NCBI GenBank assembly: GCA_029266635.1
Contig: JAQSWM010000005.1
Span: 124,001-188,000 of the forward strand
Direction: 5' to 3'
DNA: 64,000 bases
From: Sphingobacteriaceae bacterium
GTDB lineage: Bacteria; Bacteroidota; Bacteroidia; Sphingobacteriales; Sphingobacteriaceae
Shown: one piece after another, positions 19,801 through 26,888 of the stretch
How the letters are laid out: every line of letters begins with the position of its first letter
How positions within the stretch are numbered: the stretch's first letter is position 1
Notes under the pieces: model-generated
Told to the model about the DNA's origin: nothing
Seen by the model: only the letters and a program-made list of their open reading frames with translations
Database searches by the model: none
Program-made: the position numbers and the translations under genes

Positions 19801-20557
19801 AGAGGAGAAACAGTGTAAACAACAATGCAATTGATGCCTTGATCCTGCCCTTGGCTGCAAGCCAGCTACATACATAATTGATAAAGAGAAATCCGGTAAA
19901 AACAGCAAGGATCCAAGCCCAAAGCTCATACTTTGAGTATAAGGCACTTCCTTCGCTCGCCTTCAGCTTAACTGAAAACAGGTATTTGCCTCCAATATTC
20001 CTTACGCTATAAATAGAGTTGTCGTTCAGACCGGCAATGTCCAGGTGGTTTGTTTTGATCAGATCCGGTGCGAAAACGTTTTGGAGATATCGGTTTTCAA
20101 AAGGAAAGCGGTTCTTGATGAGGATATAACAAACCGCCGAAAAGTTGCCTTCCGACTTCTTTATTGCTTCGTAGTACCCAGATTTGTAAACAAGGAAATT
20201 GCTCCCTTCCTTAAGCCCGGCATCTGATTGCGGCGTGATCTGATTACCGCCCCAGAAAAGCAGCTCATTATCCCGGTAGGTGTACAAAAATATCTTCCTG
20301 TCATGCCTAAGGTTTTTGATGGTTTCTTCGGCCAGCTCCCGGTGGGTTTCAATGGTCTTTAAAGACTCAAACGTTTCGGGGTTGTTCAGAAATTCACTAA
20401 CGAACTTTTCTTTCTCGTGCAGATTGCTTTCAATGGTTTGGGCATCTGCGAGAAGCACATTGTTTTTATGGAACGTCAGGTTTATTGTTAATGCCGTGAC
20501 TGCAAAGCTCAGCGCAAGCAAAAACAATAAAACACGTACTTTAGACAACGTAGCCAC
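16859..20557 (-). CDS. Giant multi-pass membrane sensor histidine kinase
   Basis: A 1232-residue inner-membrane kinase. The order is: an N-terminal TM helix and a periplasmic domain (about 30-200), a cluster of hydrophobic helices (about 205-460), a second soluble region, another TM (about 690-720), a second periplasmic domain, a TM near 935, HAMP (about 950-1003), a HisKA box QVAHEIKNPLTPLKL with phospho-acceptor His1024, and HATPase motifs NLIKNAIEA, DNGKGIPEG and GTGLGLAFIK. No response regulator is nearby. The start is GTG at 20557, 63 bases after the fabD stop. The sequence resembles NtrY-like kinases in its catalytic half. The signal is unknown. Confidence 0.88.
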   Translation of the reverse strand: MATLSKVRVLLFLLALSFAVTALTINLTFHKNNVLLADAQTIESNLHEKEKFVSEFLNNPETFESLKTIETHRELAEETIKNLRHDRKIFLYTYRDNELLFWGGNQITPQSDAGLKEGSNFLVYKSGYYEAIKKSEGNFSAVCYILIKNRFPFENRYLQNVFAPDLIKTNHLDIAGLNDNSIYSVRNIGGKYLFSVKLKASEGSALYSKYELWAWILAVFTGFLFINYVCSWLAAKGRIKASIALLFTLFLLFRLALLQFHWLGTHFGLEIFKPVSGASNFFFPSIGDFLVNSVCVTWFLIFAYRYRSVIMLPAQSVGKVVSYIVFTCLGIIIALMALQLNDVFQNLVLRLPINFDVSKIINLDYLSWLGILLLCFAILNIYLLTDILLAVGGSLQLTNLERLIIFLSGIIVLLIAKIIDNNLNVLFLLFALIILIRGWSTYTRNDEFNMGILVTVVLIFAVISSVKLSEFQDQKELVKRKQISLDLSSPADSNAVKSFRDIEDEILKDDDISLSFTTHDYNLLKNKLQKFYFDGYLSRYEFTAYQYNPIADDTLSRANQAAVEKFKNLVVSGSRKVSKYFYQINDTFGYKDFFAIIPISQNGLSKGTLFIELKSAAFYNSDASPAILASNNIEFNEEYKSYSFAFYKGGKLIGQYGKYIYSLTNNEFYGILKDFVFTEKKNYSHLVYQPNKQLLVIVSRPNTSFVLQLASVSFIFLVLLFFAGVCVVLYWIGRNLEANSNVLQGLRWGVFASSKRMLYKTRIQASMVAAVVSTLVLVGLITYFSISKQYQEQQQQTVLENINKITIGFEKKMFTSGGSIIDEQAFTAFADFNAVDLTYYDVHGKEMFTTQPKVYEFELVSPRINPLAYIYLNNYQQSEYLNPDERIGALNFLAAYKPIRNNNNETVGYLGLLYFSNVHDFEDRIGLFLNTLINVYALVFVAIGFFAVFVANRITAPLTLVQKSLSQIKIGRKNEPIVWKRDDEIGSLIKEYNNMIEALDESAHRLASSERETAWKEMAKQVAHEIKNPLTPLKLGVQLLDKSWREKDPNFDRKFERFSKSFIEQIESLAHIASEFSNFAKMPETILEDVDLREVVERSIEVYSKVEHVNIVLTDNLGRGTLVRGDKDQLLRCFNNLIKNAIEAIPDGREGSIAITINGSDRHAHVQIADNGKGIPEGLRERIFNPNFTTKSSGTGLGLAFIKQAIGNMSGSISFTTENDRGTTFFITLPLA

Positions 20558-20620
20558 GGCTTAGAATTAAACTTAAAGGTAGTATAACAGCCACAAAAAT
20601 GCACTGCTAAGTCAGAACAA

Positions 20621-21502
20621 TTAACTTACGGCACTTTTTGTTTCCATTGAACGATTCACTTTTTTGACCAAGCCCTGCAACACATTTCCGGGACCCACTT
20701 CTGTAAACGAAGTAGCACCATCATGAATCATGTTTTCTACGGTCTGAGTCCAACGCACTGCTCCTGTAAGCTGAAAAATCAGGTTTTGTTTGATGCTGGC
20801 TACATCGCGGTAAGGTTTTGCGTTGATATTTTGGTATATCGGGCAAACCGGCTCCTTAAACTCAGTTTTGTTGATGGCATCTTCCAGTTCCACCCGGGCA
20901 GCTTCCATCAGAGGGGAGTGGAATGCTCCGCCCACGTTAAGCTTTAGCGCACGTTTTGCTCCACGCTCAGTCAGCATCGCACAGGCTTTGTCAATCCCTT
21001 CTATGCTACCCGAAATAACCAGTTGCCCGGGACAGTTGTAGTTTGCCGGAACCACCACTTCGGCTATCATTTCACAGACATACTCTACTGAATAATCATC
21101 AAGGCCCAGGATCGCAGCCATGGTAGATGGCTGAATCTCACAGGCTTTTTGCATCGCGTTAGCACGTGCGGCAACCAGGCGCAGGCCATCTTCAAAAGAC
21201 AGAGCTCCGGCTGCGACAAGGGCAGAAAATTCGCCGAGCGAGTGACCAGCCACCATATCCGGCTCAAAATCACTTCCTAATGTTTTAGCCAGGATAACCG
21301 AGTGCAGGAAAATTGCAGGTTGGGTTACATTGGTTTGTTTCAGATCTTCTTCAGTACCGTTGAACATCACATCCGTAATCCGGAAGCCTAGTATCTCGTT
21401 TGCTCTTTCAAACAGTTCTTTTGCTTCTGATGATTGTTCGTATAGGTCTTTGCCCATACCTGGAAATTGCGCTCCCTGTCCGGGGAAAATGTATGCGTTC
21501 AT
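20621..21502 (-). CDS. fabD: Malonyl-CoA:ACP transacylase
   Basis: Moves malonyl from CoA to the acyl carrier protein, the entry step of type II fatty-acid synthesis. It has 293 residues, the normal length. GQGAQFPGMGKDLYE is at the N-terminus, the nucleophile elbow GHSLGEFSAL is near residue 90, the oxyanion-region Gln is in QPSTMAAILG, and the catalytic His is in GGAFHSPLME near 193. The C-terminal VGPGNVLQGLVKKV is typical. The gene is co-directional with folE and ptpS; fabF and acpP lie elsewhere in the window (55-56.5 kb) rather than beside it. Confidence 0.97.
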   Translation of the reverse strand: MNAYIFPGQGAQFPGMGKDLYEQSSEAKELFERANEILGFRITDVMFNGTEEDLKQTNVTQPAIFLHSVILAKTLGSDFEPDMVAGHSLGEFSALVAAGALSFEDGLRLVAARANAMQKACEIQPSTMAAILGLDDYSVEYVCEMIAEVVVPANYNCPGQLVISGSIEGIDKACAMLTERGAKRALKLNVGGAFHSPLMEAARVELEDAINKTEFKEPVCPIYQNINAKPYRDVASIKQNLIFQLTGAVRWTQTVENMIHDGATSFTEVGPGNVLQGLVKKVNRSMETKSAVS

Positions 21503-21508
21503 GTGCTT

Positions 21509-21531
21509 AGATGTGAGATGTGAGATTTGAG
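21509..21531. repeat. Short tandem repeat of GATGTGA/GATTTGA type
   Basis: The fabD-folE gap contains three imperfect 7-8 base units (agatgtg, agatgtg, agatttg). The H/T/P-rich segment in mqnB at 25451-25504 has the complementary composition. Simple repeats of this kind are scattered between genes in many Sphingobacteriaceae genomes. Confidence 0.5.
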
Positions 21532-21566
21532 TAGTGGGTATTGGGTTGCTTGCTATCGGCGTAAGC

Positions 21567-22202
21567 CTAGTCTAAACTTGCAGTAATTAATCTTAAAAAC
21601 TCCGCCCTGGTTTTTTCCTGGATAAATGCACCTGTAAATGCTGATGTCGTAGTTACCGAGTTTTGCTTTTGTGCACCCCGCATGCTCATGCACAAATGCT
21701 TGCATTCAATCACCACGGCTACGCCGGCTGGTTCCAGCGTTTCCTGAATACAATCGCGGATTTCGTTTGTGAGCCGCTCCTGTACCTGTAACCTGCGGGC
21801 GTAAGCGTCAACTACACGCGGTATTTTGCTGAGCCCAACAATATGCCCGTTGGGGATGTAAGCCACGTGCGCTTTGCCGAAAAATGGCAGCATATGATGC
21901 TCGCACATCGAGTACACTTCAATATCCTTCACCACAACCATCTGGCTGTAATCTTCCTTGAACATGGCACTGCGCAGGATCTCGGCGGGCTTTAAATCAT
22001 ACCCGTGACAGAGATACTGGAGCGCTTTGGCCACACGCTCGGGGGTTTTGAGCAAGCCTTCGCGGTTTGGATCTTCGCCGAGATTCGTGAGGATGTCCGT
22101 GTAATGGGCTGAAATACGGCTGATTTTATCGGGATTGTAGCGCTCCGATCGTGCATAGCCAATCATTTCGTCTTCCATGGAATTTTCAGTGTGCTCGTCC
22201 AT
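21567..22202 (-). CDS. folE: GTP cyclohydrolase I
   Basis: Converts GTP to 7,8-dihydroneopterin triphosphate, the first step toward folate, tetrahydropterins and queuosine. It has 211 residues. The zinc and active-site motifs are intact: [19 protein letters not shown] (Cys and two His), then [19 protein letters not shown] (second zinc Cys). [20 protein letters not shown] is the usual N-terminal core. It lies 10 bases downstream of the 6-carboxytetrahydropterin synthase gene, which uses its product, so the two form a pterin/queuosine pair. Confidence 0.97.
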   Translation of the reverse strand: MDEHTENSMEDEMIGYARSERYNPDKISRISAHYTDILTNLGEDPNREGLLKTPERVAKALQYLCHGYDLKPAEILRSAMFKEDYSQMVVVKDIEVYSMCEHHMLPFFGKAHVAYIPNGHIVGLSKIPRVVDAYARRLQVQERLTNEIRDCIQETLEPAGVAVVIECKHLCMSMRGAQKQNSVTTTSAFTGAFIQEKTRAEFLRLITASLD

Positions 22203-22212
22203 TGTTTGGGTT

Positions 22213-22626
22213 TTATGATCCGTAGTATTCCACGAAATTATTTTCCGTTTCGCAAAGTTTTATTTTATCAAGCTGTGCTCCGCATGCTTCAATATGCGGT
22301 TTCAACTGGTTGTAAATTTCCATCGCCAGCACTTCCGTAGAAGCCATTTTCCCAGCCATGAAATCAACATCCAGATTCACGTTTTTATGATCCAGCTTAT
22401 CAGTAACCTGCGAAGTGATTATTCGTTTTAGCTCTTTCAAATCTATAACAAACCCGGTTTTTGGATTAACTTCGCCTTTTACCGTTACATAAAGTTCGTA
22501 ATTGTGGCCATGCCAGTTTGGGTTAGAGCATTTGCCGAAAACTTCCAGGTTTTGTTCATCGCTCCAGTCCTCGCGGAAGAGTTTATGTGCAGAGTTAAAA
22601 CGTTCTCTGCGGGTTATGTAAATCAT
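22213..22626 (-). CDS. 6-pyruvoyl-tetrahydropterin / 6-carboxytetrahydropterin synthase family
   Basis: A 137-residue enzyme acting on dihydroneopterin triphosphate. The zinc histidines are visible in FNSAHKLF (first) and [13 protein letters not shown] (second and third). The catalytic Cys of the QueD type would be in the N-terminal half, where [12 protein letters not shown] supplies one. DHKNVNLDV and the late [12 protein letters not shown] complete the family pattern. CPH4 synthase (QueD, queuosine route) is the likelier reading in a bacterium, but the PTPS alternative cannot be excluded from sequence alone. It is the first gene of a run with folE and fabD. Confidence 0.9.
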   Translation of the reverse strand: MIYITRRERFNSAHKLFREDWSDEQNLEVFGKCSNPNWHGHNYELYVTVKGEVNPKTGFVIDLKELKRIITSQVTDKLDHKNVNLDVDFMAGKMASTEVLAMEIYNQLKPHIEACGAQLDKIKLCETENNFVEYYGS

Positions 22627-22643
22627 TTCATTAAATTAGGTTG

Positions 22644-22651
22644 CAAATATA
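22644..22651 (-). promoter_or_regulatory. Promoter -7 element for ptpS-folE-fabD
   Basis: The minus strand reads TATATTTG, an exact TAnnTTTG match, 17 bases before the ATG at 22626 in the 56-base divergent gap shared with the helicase gene. The -33 region is not obvious. Confidence 0.55.
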
Positions 22652-22682
22652 GTTAATATACCCTTGAGGGCAGATAAGCCTT

Positions 22683-25127
22683 ATGCAGAACCAACAGTTG
22701 GAATTGGCCTACAAGTTTGTGCAGTTCACAAACACAAACGTGTTCCTTACCGGGAAAGCCGGTACAGGCAAGACTACCTTTTTGCATAATTTGAAGAAAA
22801 GCTCGCTTAAGCGGATGGCTGTTGTTGCGCCTACAGGTGTGGCGGCGATTAATGCAGGCGGTGTAACTATTCACTCTTTTTTCCAACTTCCTTTTGGTCC
22901 GTATGCTCCCGATGCCAAAGCCGGAGCTGAGCGGCAAAAAAAGTTCAACAAAGAAAAGATCAATCTAATTCAAAGCCTCGATTTGCTGGTTATTGATGAG
23001 ATCAGCATGGTGCGGGCTGATACTCTTGATGGGATTGATGAAGTGCTTCGGCGTTACAAGAACCGTAATTTGCCTTTCGGCGGAGTGCAGTTGCTGATGA
23101 TTGGCGATTTGCACCAGCTTTCTCCGGTAGTAAAAGACGACGACTGGCGCATTCTTCGCGAATATTACGATACCTTATTCTTCTTCGGCAGCCGGGCGCT
23201 ACAAAAAACCCGCCACGTAGACATTGAGCTGAAGCATATTTACCGCCAGAGCGATGAAAGTTTTATCAGCCTGCTGAACAGCGTCCGCGAAAATAAATTG
23301 AGCCACGAAGTTCTGAGTATCCTCAATCAAAGGCATATCCCCGACTTTAAACCTACCGATGAGGAAGGCTACATCACGCTTACCACGCACAACAATACTG
23401 CTCACCAAATCAACGAAAGCAAGCTCGCCGAGATCAAAAGCCCGACCCATCGTTTCCATGCTGAAGTAAGCGGCGAGTTTCCTGAATATTCATACCCAAC
23501 CGTTACAGAACTCGAGCTCAAGGTTGATGCTCAGGTCATGTTTGTAAAAAACGATTCCTCCAAAGAAAAGCTGTTCTACAATGGTAAGATCGGCAAGGTG
23601 GTGAGAATTGAAAAGGATTCCATTTTTGTAAAGTGCCCTTCAGATCACATGGAGATTGAGGTGAAGCCGACCGAATGGCAGAACATCAAGTACGAACTGA
23701 ACAGCGATAAGGAAGTTGAAGAAAAGGTGATCGGCAGCTTTATACAGCATCCGCTGAAGCTTGCCTGGGCAATAACCATCCACAAAAGCCAGGGTTTAAC
23801 CTTCGAAAAAGCCATCATTGATGCCAATGCCGCCTTTGCACACGGGCAGGTGTACGTGGCCCTGAGCCGCTGCAAGAGCTTTGAAGGAATGGTGCTGAGC
23901 ACGCCCATCGCTTTCAACAGTGTAAAAACTGATGGGACTATATCGCAATATACCAAAACCGCAGAGCAAAATGCTCCCGACGAAAAGCGGCTCACAGAAT
24001 CGCGGATAGCTTTTCAGCAGGCACTTCTCTTTGAAATTTTCGATTATACGGATGTAAGATCCCGCTTCTTCCAGTGCGTGAAAGTCGCAGAAGATAACGA
24101 CCGTGCATTACCGGCATCGCTTATGGAGGAGCTAAACGCGATCAGGGCTGTTGCTGAAAAAGATGTGTACGCGGTGGCGGAAAGCTTTAAGAAGCACCTC
24201 AATCAAATGCTTGCCGGGAACAAGCTTCCCGAAGAGAACGACGAACTGCAGGAAAGGATAAAAAAAGCGAGTGGATACTTTGTGCCTAAGCTGGAAGCTT
24301 TACTGGAGTCGGCACAAAAACTGAACACCGACAGCGACAATAAAAATGCCCAGAAAAGCATAACCGAAGCTATCCGGAACTTCAGGAAAGAAGTATTTGT
24401 GAAAATATCGTCTATGAAGTTGTGTGCGGATGGCTTTAGCACGAGTGCCTACCTCCGGACAAAAGCCAATGCAGAAATTGATTTTGAAAATACCCGCCCA
24501 ACAAGCCCGGTATCGCTGGAAAGCTCCAAGAAAGTAGCTCATCCAAAACTGTACAACCAGTTGCGCAACTGGCGGAACGCTCTGGCTACGGAAAACAACA
24601 TCCCGGTTTACATCGTGTTGCCGCAGAAAGCTTTGAATGAGCTGGTGGAGATTTTACCGGCAACTCTTGAAGAATTGGAAACCATCAAGGGCATCGGCAA
24701 AGCCAAGGTTAAGCAGTACGGCAAAGAGATTCTGGCAATTATTGGCGCTTACTGCGAAGAGAACAGCATCGTCAGAAATCCGATGGACATTGCTTTTCGC
24801 GAGGAAAAGGTCAAGGTAGATACCAAAAGAATAAGCCTGGAAATGTTCAGATCCGGCAAAACGGTTGAACAAATTGCCGCCGACAGAGGCTTGGTACAAA
24901 CCACCATTGAAGGGCACATTGCCCATTTCGTTGGGACAGGCGAGGTTGAGCTCAGCCAGCTTGTGCCCGAGGAAAGATCGGGAAAGGCGATTGAGTACAT
25001 TAGAAAAACCAAACCCTCGTCAATTGCTGATATTAAGATTGCCTTCGGCGATGAATACTCCTATGCTGAGCTCAGGGCGATTCTGAACCATGTGCAGTTT
25101 ACCGAAACAAGCATCAATCCTGCATGA
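22683..25127 (+). CDS. Pif1-like helicase with HRDC and C-terminal HTH domain
   Basis: An 814-residue predicted DNA helicase. The N-terminal superfamily 1 core has Walker A TGKAGTGKTT (about 23-32), Walker B LLVIDEISMV near 105, FGGVQLLMIGDLHQLSPV (motif III) and the UvrD_C_2-like block AWAITIHKSQGLTFEKA (about 362-378). A long linker follows, then an HRDC-type domain (about 618-690, YNQLRNWRNALATENNIP and LETIKGIGKAKVKQYG). A helix-turn-helix segment (about 715-760, SGKTVEQIAADRGLVQTTIE) resembles the RQC-linked HTH_40. This combination is common in Bacteroidota but not well characterised. It overlaps mqnB by four bases (ATGA), suggesting translational coupling between unrelated functions. 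Confidence 0.92.
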   Translation: MQNQQLELAYKFVQFTNTNVFLTGKAGTGKTTFLHNLKKSSLKRMAVVAPTGVAAINAGGVTIHSFFQLPFGPYAPDAKAGAERQKKFNKEKINLIQSLDLLVIDEISMVRADTLDGIDEVLRRYKNRNLPFGGVQLLMIGDLHQLSPVVKDDDWRILREYYDTLFFFGSRALQKTRHVDIELKHIYRQSDESFISLLNSVRENKLSHEVLSILNQRHIPDFKPTDEEGYITLTTHNNTAHQINESKLAEIKSPTHRFHAEVSGEFPEYSYPTVTELELKVDAQVMFVKNDSSKEKLFYNGKIGKVVRIEKDSIFVKCPSDHMEIEVKPTEWQNIKYELNSDKEVEEKVIGSFIQHPLKLAWAITIHKSQGLTFEKAIIDANAAFAHGQVYVALSRCKSFEGMVLSTPIAFNSVKTDGTISQYTKTAEQNAPDEKRLTESRIAFQQALLFEIFDYTDVRSRFFQCVKVAEDNDRALPASLMEELNAIRAVAEKDVYAVAESFKKHLNQMLAGNKLPEENDELQERIKKASGYFVPKLEALLESAQKLNTDSDNKNAQKSITEAIRNFRKEVFVKISSMKLCADGFSTSAYLRTKANAEIDFENTRPTSPVSLESSKKVAHPKLYNQLRNWRNALATENNIPVYIVLPQKALNELVEILPATLEELETIKGIGKAKVKQYGKEILAIIGAYCEENSIVRNPMDIAFREEKVKVDTKRISLEMFRSGKTVEQIAADRGLVQTTIEGHIAHFVGTGEVELSQLVPEERSGKAIEYIRKTKPSSIADIKIAFGDEYSYAELRAILNHVQFTETSINPA

Positions 25128-25774
25128 AGATCCTGATTGTTGCTGCCACACTGCCCGAAATTCAGCCTTTGCTTGCCGAACTAAATCTCAGCCAAGGTGA
25201 AAATCAGCATGAGAAACATCAGGTTTCAGTTTTAATTACCGGCGTAGGCATGGTCGCTACGGCTTTTGCACTGGGCAAACAGCTAGCCACTGCACAATAC
25301 GATTTTGCATTGAACCTGGGTATTGCGGGCAGCTTTGATCGCAGTTTAATGCTCGGCGATGTTGTGAACGTAACGAAAGACCACTTTGTCGAACTCGGGG
25401 CAGAAGATGGCGACGAATTTATCAGCATTGATGAACTTGGATTTGGAAGTCAGGCCACACATCCCACACCGCACTCACAAGCCACGCCGCACCTCACAAC
25501 CCTTAAACAAGTCCGGTCCATAACCGTCAACAAGGTTCATGGAAATCCATCAAGCATCGCCACGACTGCAAAGCTGAAACACCCACAAACAGAAAGCATG
25601 GAAGGGGCGGCTTTTTTCTATGCATGCAATCAGGTGGGAATGCCGTGTGCGCAGGTCAGAGCAATATCAAATTACGTGGAGCGCCGCAATCGCGATAGTT
25701 GGAACATAGGGCTGGCCGTTAAAAATCTGAATATATTTGCAGAGGAGTTCATTGTAGCGTTGTTGTCACCCTGA
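25124..25774 (+). CDS. mqnB: Futalosine hydrolase
   Basis: Nucleoside phosphorylase-fold enzyme that removes the base from futalosine (or 6-amino-6-deoxyfutalosine) in the menaquinone pathway. It has 216 residues. It begins MKILIVAATLPEI and shows LNLGIAGSFD, ITVNKVHG and the catalytic-region ESMEGAAFFYACNQ with RAISNYVERRNRDSWN. Residues about 110-126 are an odd His/Thr/Pro string encoded by a simple repeat, replacing the usual connecting sequence. The last two codons and the TGA stop come from a palindromic repeat at 25764-25821. The ATG overlaps the helicase stop. mqnD follows; mqnA and mqnC are not in the window. Confidence 0.9.
   Translation: MKILIVAATLPEIQPLLAELNLSQGENQHEKHQVSVLITGVGMVATAFALGKQLATAQYDFALNLGIAGSFDRSLMLGDVVNVTKDHFVELGAEDGDEFISIDELGFGSQATHPTPHSQATPHLTTLKQVRSITVNKVHGNPSSIATTAKLKHPQTESMEGAAFFYACNQVGMPCAQVRAISNYVERRNRDSWNIGLAVKNLNIFAEEFIVALLSP
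25451..25504. repeat. Low-complexity repeat inside mqnB
   Basis: About 54 bases of CA/CC-rich near-repeats (cacacatcccacacc, ctcacaagccacgcc, cctcacaaccctt). Read on the other strand it consists of TGTGAGG/TGTGGG units like the intergenic repeat at 21509-21531. It encodes ATHPTPHSQATPHLTT in frame. Confidence 0.55.
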
Positions 25775-25821
25775 GCGGAGTAGAAGGGGCGTTCGGGGCT
25801 TCGACTCCGCTCAGCTTGACA
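25764..25821. repeat. REP-like palindromic repeat (TGTCA...TGACA), short form
   Basis: Two 23-base arms (25764-25786 and 25799-25821) form an imperfect inverted repeat containing CTGAGCGGAG and CTCCGCTCAG, with outer ends TGTCA and TGACA and a 12-base loop. It starts inside mqnB and ends 12 bases before the mqnD ATG. It shares its ends with the longer element at 26743-26877. Confidence 0.75.
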
Positions 25822-25833
25822 TGAAAGATATCT

Positions 25834-26742
25834 ATGAAACTATCCCTCGGTTTTTCCCCCTGTCCCAACGACACCTTCATTTTTGATGCTCTGATTCATC
25901 ATAAAATTGACACGGAAGGGTTGGAGTTTGAGGTGTTTTTTGATGATGTAGAAACGTTGAATCAGAAGGCTTTCCGAGGAGAGCTTGACGTTACCAAACT
26001 GAGCTTTCATGCTTTTGCTTACGTGCTCGACAAATACGTTCTGCTCGATAGCGGCAGCGCACTCGGCTTTGGCGTGGGACCGTTGCTGATCAGCAATTCA
26101 GAGTTTAGAATTAAGAATTTAGAGTTATCCGGCGATGAACCAAACACTCATAACTCTGAACTCATAACCGACAGCTCTCAACCCTCAACCCTCAATCCAC
26201 AACTCAAAATCGGCATTCCCGGCAAATACACCACAGCCAACTTTCTCCTTTCCACCGCTTTTCCGCAGCTTCAGAATAAACAGGAGATGGCGTTTTCTGA
26301 GATTGAAGATGCTTTGCTGCGGGGCGAAATAGACCTAGGACTAATCATCCACGAAAACCGCTTTACTTACCAGGACAAGGGCTTGAAGAAAGTGATTGAT
26401 TTGGGCGATTACTGGGAGAAGCGTACCGGCTGTGCCATTCCGCTGGGCGGGATTGTGATAAAACGTGATCTGGATGATGAAACTAAACTGAAGATGAACA
26501 GGGTATTGCGGAAGAGTGTGGAGTTTGCTTTCGCGAATCCGAAATCGGGCCTTGATTTTATTCGCTCACATGCGCAGGAGATGAGCGAAGAGGTGATGTA
26601 CAAGCATATTGAATTGTACGTGAATAAGTATTCGGTTGAGCTTGGCGAAGAAGGCAGAAAAGCAGTAAAATTGCTGTTCGTTACCGCTGCTGAAAATGGA
26701 GCGATACCGGCAGTGAAAGAGGAGATATTTTTAACACCATAA
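25834..26742 (+). CDS. mqnD: 1,4-dihydroxy-6-naphthoate synthase
   Basis: Converts cyclic dehypoxanthinyl futalosine to 1,4-dihydroxy-6-naphthoate in the futalosine menaquinone pathway. It has 302 residues. It begins LSLGFSPCPNDTFIFDAL, followed by GELDVTKLSFHAFAYVLD, SGSALGFGVGPLLIS, IGIPGKYTTANFLL and LGLIIHENRFTYQDKGL (likely catalytic His). Residues about 88-123 are foreign-looking Ser/Asn/Leu-rich sequence encoded by an intergenic-type repeat that interrupts the normally short link between GPLLIS and the IPGKYTTA motif. The frame stays open and both flanks remain intact, so the protein is probably functional with an extra loop. Palindromic repeats flank the gene on both sides. Confidence 0.93.
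   Translation: MKLSLGFSPCPNDTFIFDALIHHKIDTEGLEFEVFFDDVETLNQKAFRGELDVTKLSFHAFAYVLDKYVLLDSGSALGFGVGPLLISNSEFRIKNLELSGDEPNTHNSELITDSSQPSTLNPQLKIGIPGKYTTANFLLSTAFPQLQNKQEMAFSEIEDALLRGEIDLGLIIHENRFTYQDKGLKKVIDLGDYWEKRTGCAIPLGGIVIKRDLDDETKLKMNRVLRKSVEFAFANPKSGLDFIRSHAQEMSEEVMYKHIELYVNKYSVELGEEGRKAVKLLFVTAAENGAIPAVKEEIFLTP
26095..26207. repeat. Intergenic-type repeat inserted in frame in mqnD
   Basis: About 113 bases made of AATTCAGAGTTTAGAATT and TTTAGAGTTAT units, an inverted partner ATAACTCTGAACTCAT (AGAGTTAT at 26121-26128 versus ATAACTCT at 26150-26157), then CTCAACCCTCAACCCTCAA direct repeats. Composition and periodicity differ sharply from the gene on both sides. Confidence 0.7.
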
Positions 26743-26877
26743 TTGTCATTCTGATCCGCCTTTTGGCGGGAGAAGAATCTCCAACCTACAGAGGGTGCAG
26801 CAAGTAAGAGCACAGACTAATCGCTGTGATTTTGCTGTCCACTTAGATGCTTCGACTCCGCTCAGCATGACAGAACA
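26743..26877. repeat. REP-like element, long form
   Basis: Fills the mqnD-hldD gap. Left end TTGTCATTCTGA, right end CTCAGCATGACAG; read inward both give TGTCATnCTGA. The right end repeats GCTTCGACTCCGCTCAGC, nearly the right arm of the 25764-25821 element. The middle has a CCGCC/GGCGG hairpin (26757-26769) and no open frame. Confidence 0.65.
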
Positions 26878-26888
26878 AAAAATAGAAC

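Noticed and set aside
25451-26877. CRISPR-like array around mqnB/mqnD
   Set aside because: Repeats are palindromic or simple-sequence, irregular in spacing and partly inside coding frames. There are no equal repeat-spacer units and no cas genes.
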